15,655 nt of DNA. It comes from Anaeromassilibacillus stercoravium. Lineage in GTDB: Bacteria > Bacillota > Clostridia > Oscillospirales > Acutalibacteraceae. Position 1 is the first letter of the stretch. Each line of letters begins with the position of its first letter. The notes under the pieces were generated by a model. It made no database searches. It was given only the letters and a program-made list of their open reading frames with translations, and was not told the DNA's origin. Both the position numbers and the translations under genes were made by a program. Where the stretch lies: contig DWYE01000058.1 of assembly GCA_019118845.1 (NCBI GenBank), forward strand, positions 1 to 15,655. Direction: 5' to 3'. Positions 1-8,152 of this stretch are shown here, piece after piece.

Positions 1-470
1 CCGCGTCCAACGGCGTTGAAACGCCAGTCGTCCCCTTTGCGATAGAGCTCACAGATCACAATCGCCCGTTCTGCCCGGAATTGGGAGCCGTCATAGGAAT
101 ACCGCGCGGTTTCTTCCTGCCCTCGAAACAGGCACACATGGCCCTTGGTCAGCTCCTGCATGGTGCGGGTCCCGTCGATGGAGGCGGTAAAAGACAGCTT
201 GGCAATATGGGGCGGCAGTTGATCCAAGCGCAGATGGAAACGGACCGCGCCGGTGGCAGCTCCCCTGTGTAGGAGAATGCCGCCCTCCGGGGATTGCGTT
301 TGGTTGTAAAAGATAAAGTAACGCTCATCCGAGAGCTTCCCGGCGTCATCCAATCCGAAACATCCGACGTCGATCTCTAAGGGAGCTTTGTGGTAGAACT
401 CCAGTTCCAATTCCAGGCCGCCACAGAGCCTGCGGATGGATTCTTTTTGCCCGCGCAAAAAATCCAGCAT
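1..470 (-). CDS. Divergent TerD-domain protein, 3' end cut by left window edge
   Basis: Reading leftward from the ATG at 470 there is an open frame of 156 codons with no stop before the window edge. It starts MLDFLRGQKESIRRL. The TerD fold is recognisable from YFIFYNQTQSPEGG (residues 51-64), KLSFTASIDG (91-100), AIVICELYRKGDDWRFNAVG (136-155) and LEIDVGCFGLDDAGKL (31-46). The acidic GDNRTGxGEGDDE calcium segment of classical TerD is missing: the equivalent stretch reads LHRGAATGAVRFHLRL, so the usual Ca2+ ligands are lost. TerD domains this divergent are often the N-terminal part of TerA- or TerF-like proteins, the latter fused to a von Willebrand A domain; the fusion partner, if any, is outside the window. 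The GGGAGGTG ribosome site (about 478-485) and the 19-nt gap from the ATPase stop indicate the same operon. The TerD fold is fairly certain; the full architecture is unknown. Confidence 0.8.
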   Translation of the reverse strand, partial: MLDFLRGQKESIRRLCGGLELELEFYHKAPLEIDVGCFGLDDAGKLSDERYFIFYNQTQSPEGGILLHRGAATGAVRFHLRLDQLPPHIAKLSFTASIDGTRTMQELTKGHVCLFRGQEETARYSYDGSQFRAERAIVICELYRKGDDWRFNAVGR

Positions 471-489
471 GTAATTTACACCTCCCAGA

Positions 490-3201
490 TCAGGTGTGCT
501 TTTCTGGGAAAATCAGCTTGCGAAGCGTTCCAACCGGCAGAATAATCAAAGACAACAGAATGACAACGCCCCACTCCTGCAAGGTAAGCGGCGCTGTGCG
601 AAGGATCGGCCCTCCGATAAAGGTCATCAGAACCTGTACGCCGGCAATGAGCGCCATAATATAGAGGAACATCTTGTTTTGTGTGATGTTGTCAAAAATA
701 TTGATCTTTTCGGTGCGCGCGTTAAAGCCGTTGAGCATTGCGCTGAGCACATAGAAGCAGAAGAACCCGGTCATAAAGTAGATGTCGTGGCCCTCGTAAA
801 TCATCTCACCGTCCTGACGGAAGAGGCTTCTAAAGAACGGATGCTGGAGGAAGACCAAGCTGGCGGTTGTCAAGTAGATGCCCATGACCAGCAGGGAAGA
901 CCACATGTTTTTGCTGATGATGGATTCGTCCCTGCGCTTTGGTTTTTCGTCCATATAGCGGTCCAGCGCGGGTTCACCGCCCAATGCAAGCGCGGCCAAC
1001 GTATCCATGACGATGTTGACCCAGAGCATCTGCGTGACAGACAGGGGCGTCCCCATGCCGATGAACGGCCCGATGAAGGCAATCAGCACGGCGCTGATAT
1101 TGATGGTCAGCTGGAAGACGATAAATTTCCGGATGTTGTTGTAGATGGTTCGGCCGTATAGGACCGTCTTGACGACGGAATTGAAATTGTCGTCGAGAAT
1201 GGTGATGGCGGCCGCCTCCTTGGAGACCTCCGTGCCGGAACCCATGGCAAAGCCGACGTCCGCTTTTTTGAGCGCCGGGGCGTCGTTGACGCCGTCGCCC
1301 GTCATGCCGACCACGAGGTTCAGCTCCTGCGAAACGCGGACCAAACGGCTTTTATCCGTGGGAAGGGCACGCGCGACGACGCGCAGCCGCGGCAACAGCT
1401 TTTTCAGCTCGTCATCCGATAGGGCGGCCAAATCCTCGCTGGTGAGCGCCAAATCGTCCTCGGACTCGATGAGCTTGGCGTCCCGCGCGATGGCAGCTGC
1501 GGTTTCTTTTTTGTCTCCGGTGACCATGACCACTTGGATTCCAGCGCGTTTGGCGGTCTTGATGGCTTCCACCGCCTCGGGGCGGAGCTCATCGCGGATG
1601 CCGACCATTCCCACAAAGGTCATGTCCTGCAACAGGTGTTCGCCAATCCGGTTGTCGGAGGTAGCAAAGGCCAGCACACGCATAGCCTTTTCCGAAAGGG
1701 CGGCCATGCGCTGCTCGAGCATATTCCGCACCTCATCCGTGAGAGGATGGACCTGCAGGTCTTCGCCATAATAGGAGGTGCAATAGGCCAGGAGCTTTTC
1801 CGGCGCGCCCTTGATGATGGCGCGGTTGAGCCTCCCTTTCATCACGCTGGCGGAGTATTTGTTGGCGCTGTTGAACATCAACGTGTCCTCGCACTCCATC
1901 TTATAGCCCTCATAGGTCAATGTCCCTTCGACGCCGACAAACTCATGCAGGGCCCGCTCGGTGGCGTTGCCGCCGGTGACTTGCAGCTTCCCGTTGTTCA
2001 CCAACGCAATCGCATTGGTATTGCCGCAGATGTTAATCAGCAGCAGTTCGCGCAAAGGATCGGGGATGCTGGCAAAACTCTGATAATCCTTTCCCTCCGG
2101 GGAGATAAAGTCCACCACCTGGAGCGCGCCCTTGGTGATGGTACCCGTCTTATCGGAAAAGAGGATGTTAAGGCTGCCAGCTGTCTCCGCACCGTCGATT
2201 TTTCGGATCAGGATGTTGTCTTTGAGCAGCTTTTTCATATTTAAGCCGGAAACAAGCGCGATCATCATGGGAAGGCCCTCCGGGACCGCCACCACGATGA
2301 TGACCACAGCCAATGTGACCGAGGAAACCAGGTCGCGCAGGATCTGCATGATGTTCTCCATGGAGAAGTAGGTTGTGGCGCCGGGCAGCAGGGTGGGATT
2401 AAAGAAGATGCAGTTAATCATGAAGGCCACGGCGATCAATGTGCCGCCGATGTAACCAAATTTGGAGATGGTGTCGGCCACTTTCCCGAGTTTGACCTTC
2501 AACGGCGATTCGCGTTCGTCGTCCTCCTTGAGCTCTTGCGCCAGGCGGCCAAACTGGGATTTGTCGCCCACGCATTTTACCTGCATGACCGCCTCCCCGC
2601 TGGTGACGACCGAACCGCGGTAGACTTTGTTCGGATCTAAGAAGTCGATCTTTTCCGGGTCATAGGTATAGCCCGGCTCCGCCGCGGTCTTTTTGGCCTC
2701 TTCGCTTTCGCCGTTGAGGCTGGCCTGGTTGACCTTGATATCGCCGTCGATGAGGATGCCGTCTGCGCACACTTTGTCGCCCGCTTGCAGCAGGACATAG
2801 TCGCCCGTGACGATGTCGTCGATCTTCAGATCGGTGACCTGGACAACGCCGTCGCGTTTGCGGAACACCTTGCAGAGGATCTTGGAATACTCGTCCTGTA
2901 GCTTTTGAAAGAGCTGGTTGTTGGAGTATTCGCTGTAGGTGGAGACCGTTGTGGCGAGGATGACGGCGATAGCGATGCCGACAGCTTCCAGCCAGTCGCC
3001 GACCCCGAGGATGGCGAAGACCACCGTGATGATCAACGCCACGGTGAGAATGCGGATCAAGGCGTCCCCGCGAAAGGTCTCCCACAGCTCATGCCAGAAG
3101 GAGGTCTGTTCCGGTGGGGTAAGCATGTTGCTTCCATATTTTTTTCGGCTTTCTTCCGCTTCCTGTTCGGTAAGCGCATTGATTTCATGATTTTTCAGCA
3201 T
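490..3201 (-). CDS. Calcium-translocating P-type ATPase, PMCA type (P2B-like)
   Basis: A 903-residue membrane pump predicted to export Ca2+ from the cytoplasm using ATP. Domains in order: cation-ATPase N-terminus (about 5-60); first membrane pair (48-90); actuator domain with SLNGESEE (161-168), the Asn-Gly-Glu version of the TGES loop; membrane helices with VPEGLP (306-311); phosphorylation motif LFSDKTGTITKG with Asp350; nucleotide-binding KGAPE (464-468); hinge VTGDK (560-564) and MTGDGVND (633-640); then a C-terminal membrane bundle. The helix-6 motif VNIVMDTLAALALGGEP carries Asn729 and Asp733, the single-Ca2+-site arrangement of plasma-membrane Ca2+ pumps. There is no long C-terminal calmodulin-binding tail. 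The ATG at 3201 has AGGAG/AAGGA just upstream (about 3208-3217) and lies 17 nt inside the HAD gene, so it is translationally coupled. The ion is assigned from motifs; Mn2+ transport cannot be excluded. Confidence 0.93.
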   Translation of the reverse strand: MLKNHEINALTEQEAEESRKKYGSNMLTPPEQTSFWHELWETFRGDALIRILTVALIITVVFAILGVGDWLEAVGIAIAVILATTVSTYSEYSNNQLFQKLQDEYSKILCKVFRKRDGVVQVTDLKIDDIVTGDYVLLQAGDKVCADGILIDGDIKVNQASLNGESEEAKKTAAEPGYTYDPEKIDFLDPNKVYRGSVVTSGEAVMQVKCVGDKSQFGRLAQELKEDDERESPLKVKLGKVADTISKFGYIGGTLIAVAFMINCIFFNPTLLPGATTYFSMENIMQILRDLVSSVTLAVVIIVVAVPEGLPMMIALVSGLNMKKLLKDNILIRKIDGAETAGSLNILFSDKTGTITKGALQVVDFISPEGKDYQSFASIPDPLRELLLINICGNTNAIALVNNGKLQVTGGNATERALHEFVGVEGTLTYEGYKMECEDTLMFNSANKYSASVMKGRLNRAIIKGAPEKLLAYCTSYYGEDLQVHPLTDEVRNMLEQRMAALSEKAMRVLAFATSDNRIGEHLLQDMTFVGMVGIRDELRPEAVEAIKTAKRAGIQVVMVTGDKKETAAAIARDAKLIESEDDLALTSEDLAALSDDELKKLLPRLRVVARALPTDKSRLVRVSQELNLVVGMTGDGVNDAPALKKADVGFAMGSGTEVSKEAAAITILDDNFNSVVKTVLYGRTIYNNIRKFIVFQLTINISAVLIAFIGPFIGMGTPLSVTQMLWVNIVMDTLAALALGGEPALDRYMDEKPKRRDESIISKNMWSSLLVMGIYLTTASLVFLQHPFFRSLFRQDGEMIYEGHDIYFMTGFFCFYVLSAMLNGFNARTEKINIFDNITQNKMFLYIMALIAGVQVLMTFIGGPILRTAPLTLQEWGVVILLSLIILPVGTLRKLIFPEKHT

Positions 3202-3982
3202 AGTATCCTTCTCCTAAACCTGTTAAGATACGGGTTAAAACCTCTTCCGTACCGGCTTGTGCCGGGAGGGAAGAGTATTGAATGGGGAACCCCCAATCGG
3301 TTCCCTCGAGTTCACAGCCTTTTAAAGACCAAGCGGCGTCGCAGGCGCGAAGCATGGGTACGTCGAACCAGGAATCCCCAAAGCCCACAGCGGTGCCGCA
3401 GCCTTCCAATTCCCGGACGCGTTCGAGGACGGCCCCTTTATCGAGGGCCTGCGGATAGAGGTAGAGCTTTTTCCGTTGGCGGTAGAGCGCCCAGCCGGAG
3501 GCGGAAAGCTCCGCCGCCAAAGAGCTGCATGCCCGGTCGTCGAACGACTCATCCTCCACGAAAAAGACCGCGAGGTATTCATATTGCTTGGACAGGCACT
3601 GAATCCCCGGCAGTTGCTTCAGCACGATCCCTGCCCCGTCTGTCAAGTGCAGGGGAAGGGCGTGGACCGTGCGTTTCACATGGGCGGCCCATACAGAATC
3701 TTCCTTGCCGTCGCGATAAAGATATAAGCCATTTTGCAGGGACAGGTACCGACAGCTTCCGTCGGAGACAAAGACCACCCGATTGGCCTGTTCCAGCCCC
3801 CGCAGGGTGTTTACAAAGCAGACCGCCTGTTTTTGCAGCGTCCGCAGCGCAGAAAACCCGCCGGGGGTCATAAACCCGAACGGTTCCCCAAAGCGGTACT
3901 CCACAGGGATGACAGCGGCGTCACCCTCCAGGCGGCGCTGGGAAAATAAGAGGGTACGATCCAAATCAGCGGCAAAGATCAT
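3185..3982 (-). CDS. HAD-superfamily phosphatase of the Ter biosynthetic module
   Basis: A 265-residue haloacid dehalogenase-fold hydrolase, probably a soluble phosphatase acting on an intermediate of the Ter-linked metabolite. Motif I is FAADLDRTLL with Asp6 as nucleophile and Asp8 as acid/base. Motif II is probably the Thr in CFVNTLRG (Thr59). Lys182 in ALDKGAV is the motif III lysine. Motif IV is VGFGDSWFDVPML, with Asp203 and Asp207 coordinating Mg2+. The region between motifs II and III (about 65-175) looks like a Cof-type C2 cap. An upstream in-frame ATG at 4021 exists, but the start at 3982 is preferred: it overlaps the StiP stop as ATGA, has GAGGTGG upstream, and places motif I at the usual N-terminal position. 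The substrate cannot be read from sequence. A HAD enzyme beside PRTases and a CitE-like lyase is typical of Ter biosynthetic modules. Confidence 0.88.
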   Translation of the reverse strand: MIFAADLDRTLLFSQRRLEGDAAVIPVEYRFGEPFGFMTPGGFSALRTLQKQAVCFVNTLRGLEQANRVVFVSDGSCRYLSLQNGLYLYRDGKEDSVWAAHVKRTVHALPLHLTDGAGIVLKQLPGIQCLSKQYEYLAVFFVEDESFDDRACSSLAAELSASGWALYRQRKKLYLYPQALDKGAVLERVRELEGCGTAVGFGDSWFDVPMLRACDAAWSLKGCELEGTDWGFPIQYSSLPAQAGTEEVLTRILTGLGEGYYAEKS

Positions 3983-5100
3983 TCGGCGCCACCTCGCTTG
4001 TCGGCGATCAGGCCGCAGCAAAGATACGGCATTTCCGGATAGATGGTGATAGGGACATGGCGTTCCTTGGCTAACAAGGTGATGTGCGCCACATCCGGGT
4101 GGTTCGCCTCCCGCAGGAGCACCCGGTCTGGCACACGGCGCAGGAGCACGCGGGTGGTTTCGCCGATGCTGGGCTTGATCCGGTTGATATCATGGACGCC
4201 GAAGGCTTCCCCAATCCGCCGGACCGCCTGCATGCCGCTCCAATCGGGGGAACGGTCCGATGCAAGGAGGCGGGCAAACTGGGTTTCGATCTCCTTCCTA
4301 CGCGGGGCAAACCACCGGCATACCCCATCCAAATAGCGGGCGGTCTGATCCTTTGCGGCAAATTCCCAGTAGACCCGCACGCCGTGGAAGTCATCCGGCC
4401 CGATCAGTGTTTTGTTGTGAACGGTACGGCTGATCAGCCCACAGATGGTGCTGTTGAGGCAGCAGGACGGGTTGATGAAATCCTCCCGTGTGGCATAGAG
4501 GGAACACGAGTGGGCAGGGTCGGCCAGTACGGCAAGGGTGGGGCGCAGGGACGTCCCGTTGTGCACATTAAACTGCGCGCAGGATTCTTCCAATTGGTGG
4601 GTAATCATCCCTTTGCCCGTCCAGCCGTCCACAAAAACGATCTCCTGGCCTGGGTGCCGCTGCAGAATGAGCCGGATGGCGTTTTCGTCAAAGCCCTTTC
4701 CACGGATGATGCTCACCCCATAATGGGGAAGATCGCGGCCCAATTCGCGGGCAGCGTACCGGCGCATCAAAACGCCGCAGGGGACGCCCGCACGCACCAG
4801 GGAGACCAGCACGGGACTGGGGTGCTCAGAGAGAACCAAACGGGTCAAAACACCGGTGTAGAGCGCTACCTCTGGGAGCTGCGTCTCCATCAGATGTTCA
4901 AAGACCTGTTCATAGGCTGGGCTGGGGACCTGTTCGATGGGGAGATCTTCGGAATAGTGGCGTCCCGCTTGGATGTCGCGTTCCCGGAGCGCCGTGTCCC
5001 GCTCTTCGACCTGCCCAGTTACATCCTTGAGCAAGAGGATCACATCGTCCGGATCGAAGCTGCCCAAGTGGGGAGGAAGGGAGGATGCGGTCCAGTTCAT
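3979..5100 (-). CDS. StiP-type PRTase with C-terminal PELOTA-like RNA-binding domain
   Basis: A 373-residue protein of the family annotated as cysteine protease StiP or PRTase/PELOTA in Ter modules. The N-terminal two thirds is a phosphoribosyltransferase-like fold with LVSLVRAGVPCGVLMRRYA (98-116) and a PRPP-loop-like IVFVDGWTGKGMITHQL (154-170). The conserved block CCLNSTICGLISRTV (213-227) follows. The C-terminal ~80 residues (about 290-373) resemble the PELOTA RNA-binding domain, with IGETTRVLLRRVPDRVLL and HPDVAHITLLAKERHVPI. Its predicted role is phosphoribosyl transfer in synthesis of a nucleoside-like compound; the protease label comes from a family name and is not supported by anything I see here. 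The frame is open 85 codons further upstream, but the start at 5100 forms an ATGA overlap with the PRTase-TRSP stop and removes an overlap of ~255 nt. It ends in an ATGA overlap with the HAD gene. Confidence 0.86.
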   Translation of the reverse strand: MNWTASSLPPHLGSFDPDDVILLLKDVTGQVEERDTALRERDIQAGRHYSEDLPIEQVPSPAYEQVFEHLMETQLPEVALYTGVLTRLVLSEHPSPVLVSLVRAGVPCGVLMRRYAARELGRDLPHYGVSIIRGKGFDENAIRLILQRHPGQEIVFVDGWTGKGMITHQLEESCAQFNVHNGTSLRPTLAVLADPAHSCSLYATREDFINPSCCLNSTICGLISRTVHNKTLIGPDDFHGVRVYWEFAAKDQTARYLDGVCRWFAPRRKEIETQFARLLASDRSPDWSGMQAVRRIGEAFGVHDINRIKPSIGETTRVLLRRVPDRVLLREANHPDVAHITLLAKERHVPITIYPEMPYLCCGLIADKRGGAE

Positions 5101-6350
5101 AGGGCGACCACCGTCACTTTCCCAATCCCTTTGCTTTTGAGGTAGGCGGCCAGTTGCCCGATTCCTGCCGGGCGCAGGGTCCCCTCCTCCACAAAGAGGG
5201 TAGCCTCCCGGTAGGCATGGTCCGGGACATTGTATAGATAGCCGACCGGACTGTAACAATCCGGCGGATCGAAACAGACGCCGGATACAATTGCGGAACC
5301 AGCCATGGGGAACACCGGGCTTTGCGTGGTGGAGTGGAACGCATGTCCCCCGCAAAATCCAGAGATGAGGGCCGGAGCGTAGATAAATTCCCCAGCGCCC
5401 AGATAGAGAGTTGACGTCTCTGATGGGGCCGGTCCCAGTTGAGTGGCAATGGAACGGCAGCGGGCGCGCTGGAGCGCCAGAGCGCTGGCGCTTTGCAAGG
5501 TCCGGTCTGAAAGGGCGTTGCCGGGCAGCGAGAGAAGCGCAGGGGCTTCCCCAGCGGCACCGCGGTAATCGGATAGGGACAGGGGAGGCAATTCCCCGGT
5601 CCGGACCTGGGCAATGTGGCCGCGTAAAAGGGAGACCACCCGGATCTCGATGCCAAGCTCCTGTTCGATGGCCCTGCGGTTGCCGCCTTCGCTGTTGTCC
5701 ACCAGAACCATCAGCGTGAAACGGCGAATCCCGTAAACGGCATGGAGCTGGCGGATCAGACGAAGCGCGGTGTTTCCCGTGGTGAGCTCATCGTCCACCA
5801 GGACGACCTGCTGGCAGGTCGCCATAAACGGGTCGTGCGGGTCCAAATACAACCGGTGGGTGCGGGCATGCGAGTGGGCTTCGTCAAAGGTGAGCGGGGA
5901 GGCGCCTGCACGGTCCACACGGGTTGTGCTGATGTAGGCCATCTCCCCGTCGAAGCAGTCCGCCACTGCCCGTGCGAGCCCGGTGGCGGTTTCCGCAAAA
6001 CCCAGAAACAGCGCCCGGTCCTCCATTCCCAGCGAATAGCGCGAGTGCTCTAAGCGGTCCCAAACTTCGGAAAAAGGCGAAGCGGTGCTTCCTTTGAGGA
6101 TACCGGCCCAGCCCTGTTCATCCTTCTGGTCGAGCCACGCCAGCGCCAGCAGCTTCCCTGCGGCGAGAAACGCAGCCGGTTCAACCGGCAGATGCTTGCC
6201 CAGCACCTTGCTGACAAAGAGAAAGGCGCGCTGCGTATTTTGCCGTACAGCCAATCGAAAGAGGTCCTCCGGCAGCAGGCCAAAGCGGGTCTCGCTGATC
6301 TCCAATTCCAGTTCGAGTGCGGGTTCGAGAGAAAAAACCGCTTTGCTCAT
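5097..6350 (-). CDS. Phosphoribosyltransferase with C-terminal TRSP domain
   Basis: A 417-residue soluble enzyme of the PRTase_2/TRSP type found in Ter biosynthetic modules. The type I PRTase PRPP loop is clear: QQVVLVDDELTTGNTALRLI (180-199), with the acidic pair Asp186-Asp187 and the TTGNT phosphate-binding turn. Upstream, AYISTTRVD (138-146) and HSHARTHRLYLDP (159-171) are also typical of the family. The C-terminal region (about 300-417) contains GAGEFIYAPALISG and FHSTTQSPVFP, where the TRSP tetrad would sit; here it reads T-Q-S-P. It probably transfers phosphoribose to an unknown base-like acceptor, providing a second PRTase activity beside StiP. The open frame extends upstream to 6455, but the start at 6350 is chosen because it makes an ATGA overlap with the lyase stop and the extension would overlap the lyase by ~109 nt. 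Confidence 0.87.
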   Translation of the reverse strand: MSKAVFSLEPALELELEISETRFGLLPEDLFRLAVRQNTQRAFLFVSKVLGKHLPVEPAAFLAAGKLLALAWLDQKDEQGWAGILKGSTASPFSEVWDRLEHSRYSLGMEDRALFLGFAETATGLARAVADCFDGEMAYISTTRVDRAGASPLTFDEAHSHARTHRLYLDPHDPFMATCQQVVLVDDELTTGNTALRLIRQLHAVYGIRRFTLMVLVDNSEGGNRRAIEQELGIEIRVVSLLRGHIAQVRTGELPPLSLSDYRGAAGEAPALLSLPGNALSDRTLQSASALALQRARCRSIATQLGPAPSETSTLYLGAGEFIYAPALISGFCGGHAFHSTTQSPVFPMAGSAIVSGVCFDPPDCYSPVGYLYNVPDHAYREATLFVEEGTLRPAGIGQLAAYLKSKGIGKVTVVAL

Positions 6351-7483
6351 AGATAATCCCCCTCGTTGTAAACCGCCCGAAGCAGGCCCTTTGCGCCGGT
6401 GTTTTCCTGATAGACGCCGTATAGCTCCGCTTGCCGCAGCATTTTGTTTGCCCAAAGCGCATGGGGCTTCAGTTCATTCATCTTATTGTGCCGGATGCTG
6501 GGCATAACGCCCACACGTCCTGGATCCCCTCCCAAGATAGCGACTGCATCGTGGTACCGTTCATAGGGGACGGCATAGCTGGCCTGGACGGGGAGCAGCT
6601 GCGTGGGATGTACACAGGTTTTCCCGCAGATGCCGTTTTGCTGATCCAGGGCCACTTCCTGCATCAGGCCTTCCACTTCGCTCCAATTCTGCAATGCCCG
6701 CGCCCGCGCGATGGTGCTGTAATATTCCCACACGGGCCCGCTGATGGTATAGCGGTCCCCCAATCCAAACACACGGACGATATCCGCAATACAGGAGGCG
6801 ACGGTGGCAACTTGATAGATCGGGGTATCGACATTTCGGCGGATGCCATAGAGGCCGCACAGATCCGTGGCACCGATTCGGATGTTTAAAATGCGGTCAA
6901 AAAAGGGTTCCGCAATGGATGCCAGCTCCCGAAGGAGGCTAATGCGGTCATCGCAGAGCATCAGTTCCACCGATTCCAAGATCGGCATGATATAAAAGGG
7001 TTCTTTCGCTTCTTGGTTGATTGTTTCCACAATGGACAGGGCACGTTGGAGGCTTTCGCGGGTCGTTTTGGGAAGGATGACGCCCGTGAGGACAGGGCTG
7101 TTTTCTACAAAGAGCCCGGCCAGCCTTTCCAACATATCCACGTCTTTCACACGTACAAAGAGAAGCGGGAGCCTATCCCGGGATAGACTCCCGCCCAGCA
7201 ATGCCCGCCTGATATCGGAAAGCTGTTTTTCCACATTGAGAACAGCTTCTTCCCGCTCCTGATCGCCCACAGCGTCCTCCAGGCAGATGGCCATAGAGGC
7301 AAGCCCCTGGACTTTCCCTGTCTGGAGAATTTGAGCGATCGTTGGATTCCCCCCAGGAATGTAGAGCAACCCTCCCACTGCGCTGCGTAGCATTTCCCGC
7401 TCGGTCGTTTTGTCAAACGGTGCAGGTTCACGGAAAAAAAGGCTTTTCCGGTCGCCGTGGGATAAATAGTTAAAATATCTCAT
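6347..7483 (-). CDS. CitE/HpcH-like C-C bond lyase of the Ter module
   Basis: A 378-residue TIM-barrel protein related to the citrate lyase beta subunit and HpcH/HpaI aldolases, matching the C-C bond lyase found in Ter-associated biosynthetic modules. Visible family features: GGLLYIPGGNP at the first strand (37-47), the acidic CLEDAVGD (67-74), LFVRVK with Arg111, the metal-ligand pair Glu170 (IMPILESVEL) and Asp207 (IGATDLCGLYG), and GKTCVHPTQ (287-295), the counterpart of the GKxCIHPxQ substrate loop in CitE. It is expected to make or break a C-C bond on a small carboxylated substrate, feeding the PRTases downstream; the substrate is unknown. The ATG at 7483 follows an AAGGAT site at 7492-7497. 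The 63-nt gap to the preceding terD gene shows no convincing terminator, so it is likely the same transcript. Its stop overlaps the PRTase-TRSP start. Confidence 0.88.
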   Translation of the reverse strand: MRYFNYLSHGDRKSLFFREPAPFDKTTEREMLRSAVGGLLYIPGGNPTIAQILQTGKVQGLASMAICLEDAVGDQEREEAVLNVEKQLSDIRRALLGGSLSRDRLPLLFVRVKDVDMLERLAGLFVENSPVLTGVILPKTTRESLQRALSIVETINQEAKEPFYIMPILESVELMLCDDRISLLRELASIAEPFFDRILNIRIGATDLCGLYGIRRNVDTPIYQVATVASCIADIVRVFGLGDRYTISGPVWEYYSTIARARALQNWSEVEGLMQEVALDQQNGICGKTCVHPTQLLPVQASYAVPYERYHDAVAILGGDPGRVGVMPSIRHNKMNELKPHALWANKMLRQAELYGVYQENTGAKGLLRAVYNEGDYL

Positions 7484-7546
7484 GATTTGGAATCCTTGTC
7501 GTTTTGTAATCTGCGCGCACCGGCTGGAATCGATGCAAGGGGCGGT

Positions 7547-8119
7547 TTAGACGCTCAGACCGTATTGACGGCACAGGGCTTCCAACCCGCCGTTGAAGCC
7601 GGAGCCAACCGCAGAGAATTTCCATTCGCCGTTGTGGCGGTAGATCTCCGCAAAGACGATGGCTGTTTCCGTAGAATAATCCTCGCCCAGGTCGTACCGG
7701 AGCAACTCAACGCCCGTCTGCTTGTCCACCAGCCGGACAAAAGCGTTTGCTACCTGCCCAAAGTTCTGGCCGCGCGCCTGTGCTTCATAGATGGTCACTG
7801 TGACAACGATTTTCTCCACATAGCTGGGAACTTTTTCAAACTCAATGGTGACGGCTTCGTCGTCGCCCTCGCCTTCACCGGTGCGGTTATCGCCGGAATG
7901 GGTCACGCCGCCGGAGGAAAGGTTGTTGTAAAAGATGAAATCCGAATCATGGGCGCATTTCCCGGTGTTGTCCAACAGGAAAATCGAGGCGTCCAAGTCA
8001 AAATCCGCGCCGCTGTCATACTGTTTGATGTCCCACCCTAGGCCAACAAGCGCAATTTTGAGGTTCGGCGCTTCTTTGCTCAAGCTAATTTTTTGCCCTT
8101 TTGTGAGGTTGATCGGCAT
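7547..8119 (-). CDS. TerD-family calcium-binding stress protein (third of three)
   Basis: A 190-residue cytoplasmic TerD protein, full length for the family (about 190). It starts MPINLTKGQKISLSK and contains LVGLGWDIKQYDSGADFDLD (24-43), FIFYNN (61-66), the acidic calcium motif SGDNRTGEGEGDDE (75-88), and the C-terminal YRHNGEWKFSAVGSGF block. The Asp/Glu cluster coordinates Ca2+ in structurally studied TerD proteins. It is a close paralogue of the gene at 8807-9385, sharing the GDNRTGxGEGDDE motif, the ARGQNFGQV segment and the GGLEALCR ending, so a local duplication is likely. It corresponds to the YceD/YceE type of the B. subtilis yce operon. AAGGAGG at 8127-8133 is an excellent ribosome site for the ATG at 8119. 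Only 33 nt separate it from the previous terD gene. Confidence 0.95.
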   Translation of the reverse strand: MPINLTKGQKISLSKEAPNLKIALVGLGWDIKQYDSGADFDLDASIFLLDNTGKCAHDSDFIFYNNLSSGGVTHSGDNRTGEGEGDDEAVTIEFEKVPSYVEKIVVTVTIYEAQARGQNFGQVANAFVRLVDKQTGVELLRYDLGEDYSTETAIVFAEIYRHNGEWKFSAVGSGFNGGLEALCRQYGLSV

Positions 8120-8152
8120 AAAAATTCCTCCTTTTCCATACGGTTTCGATCA

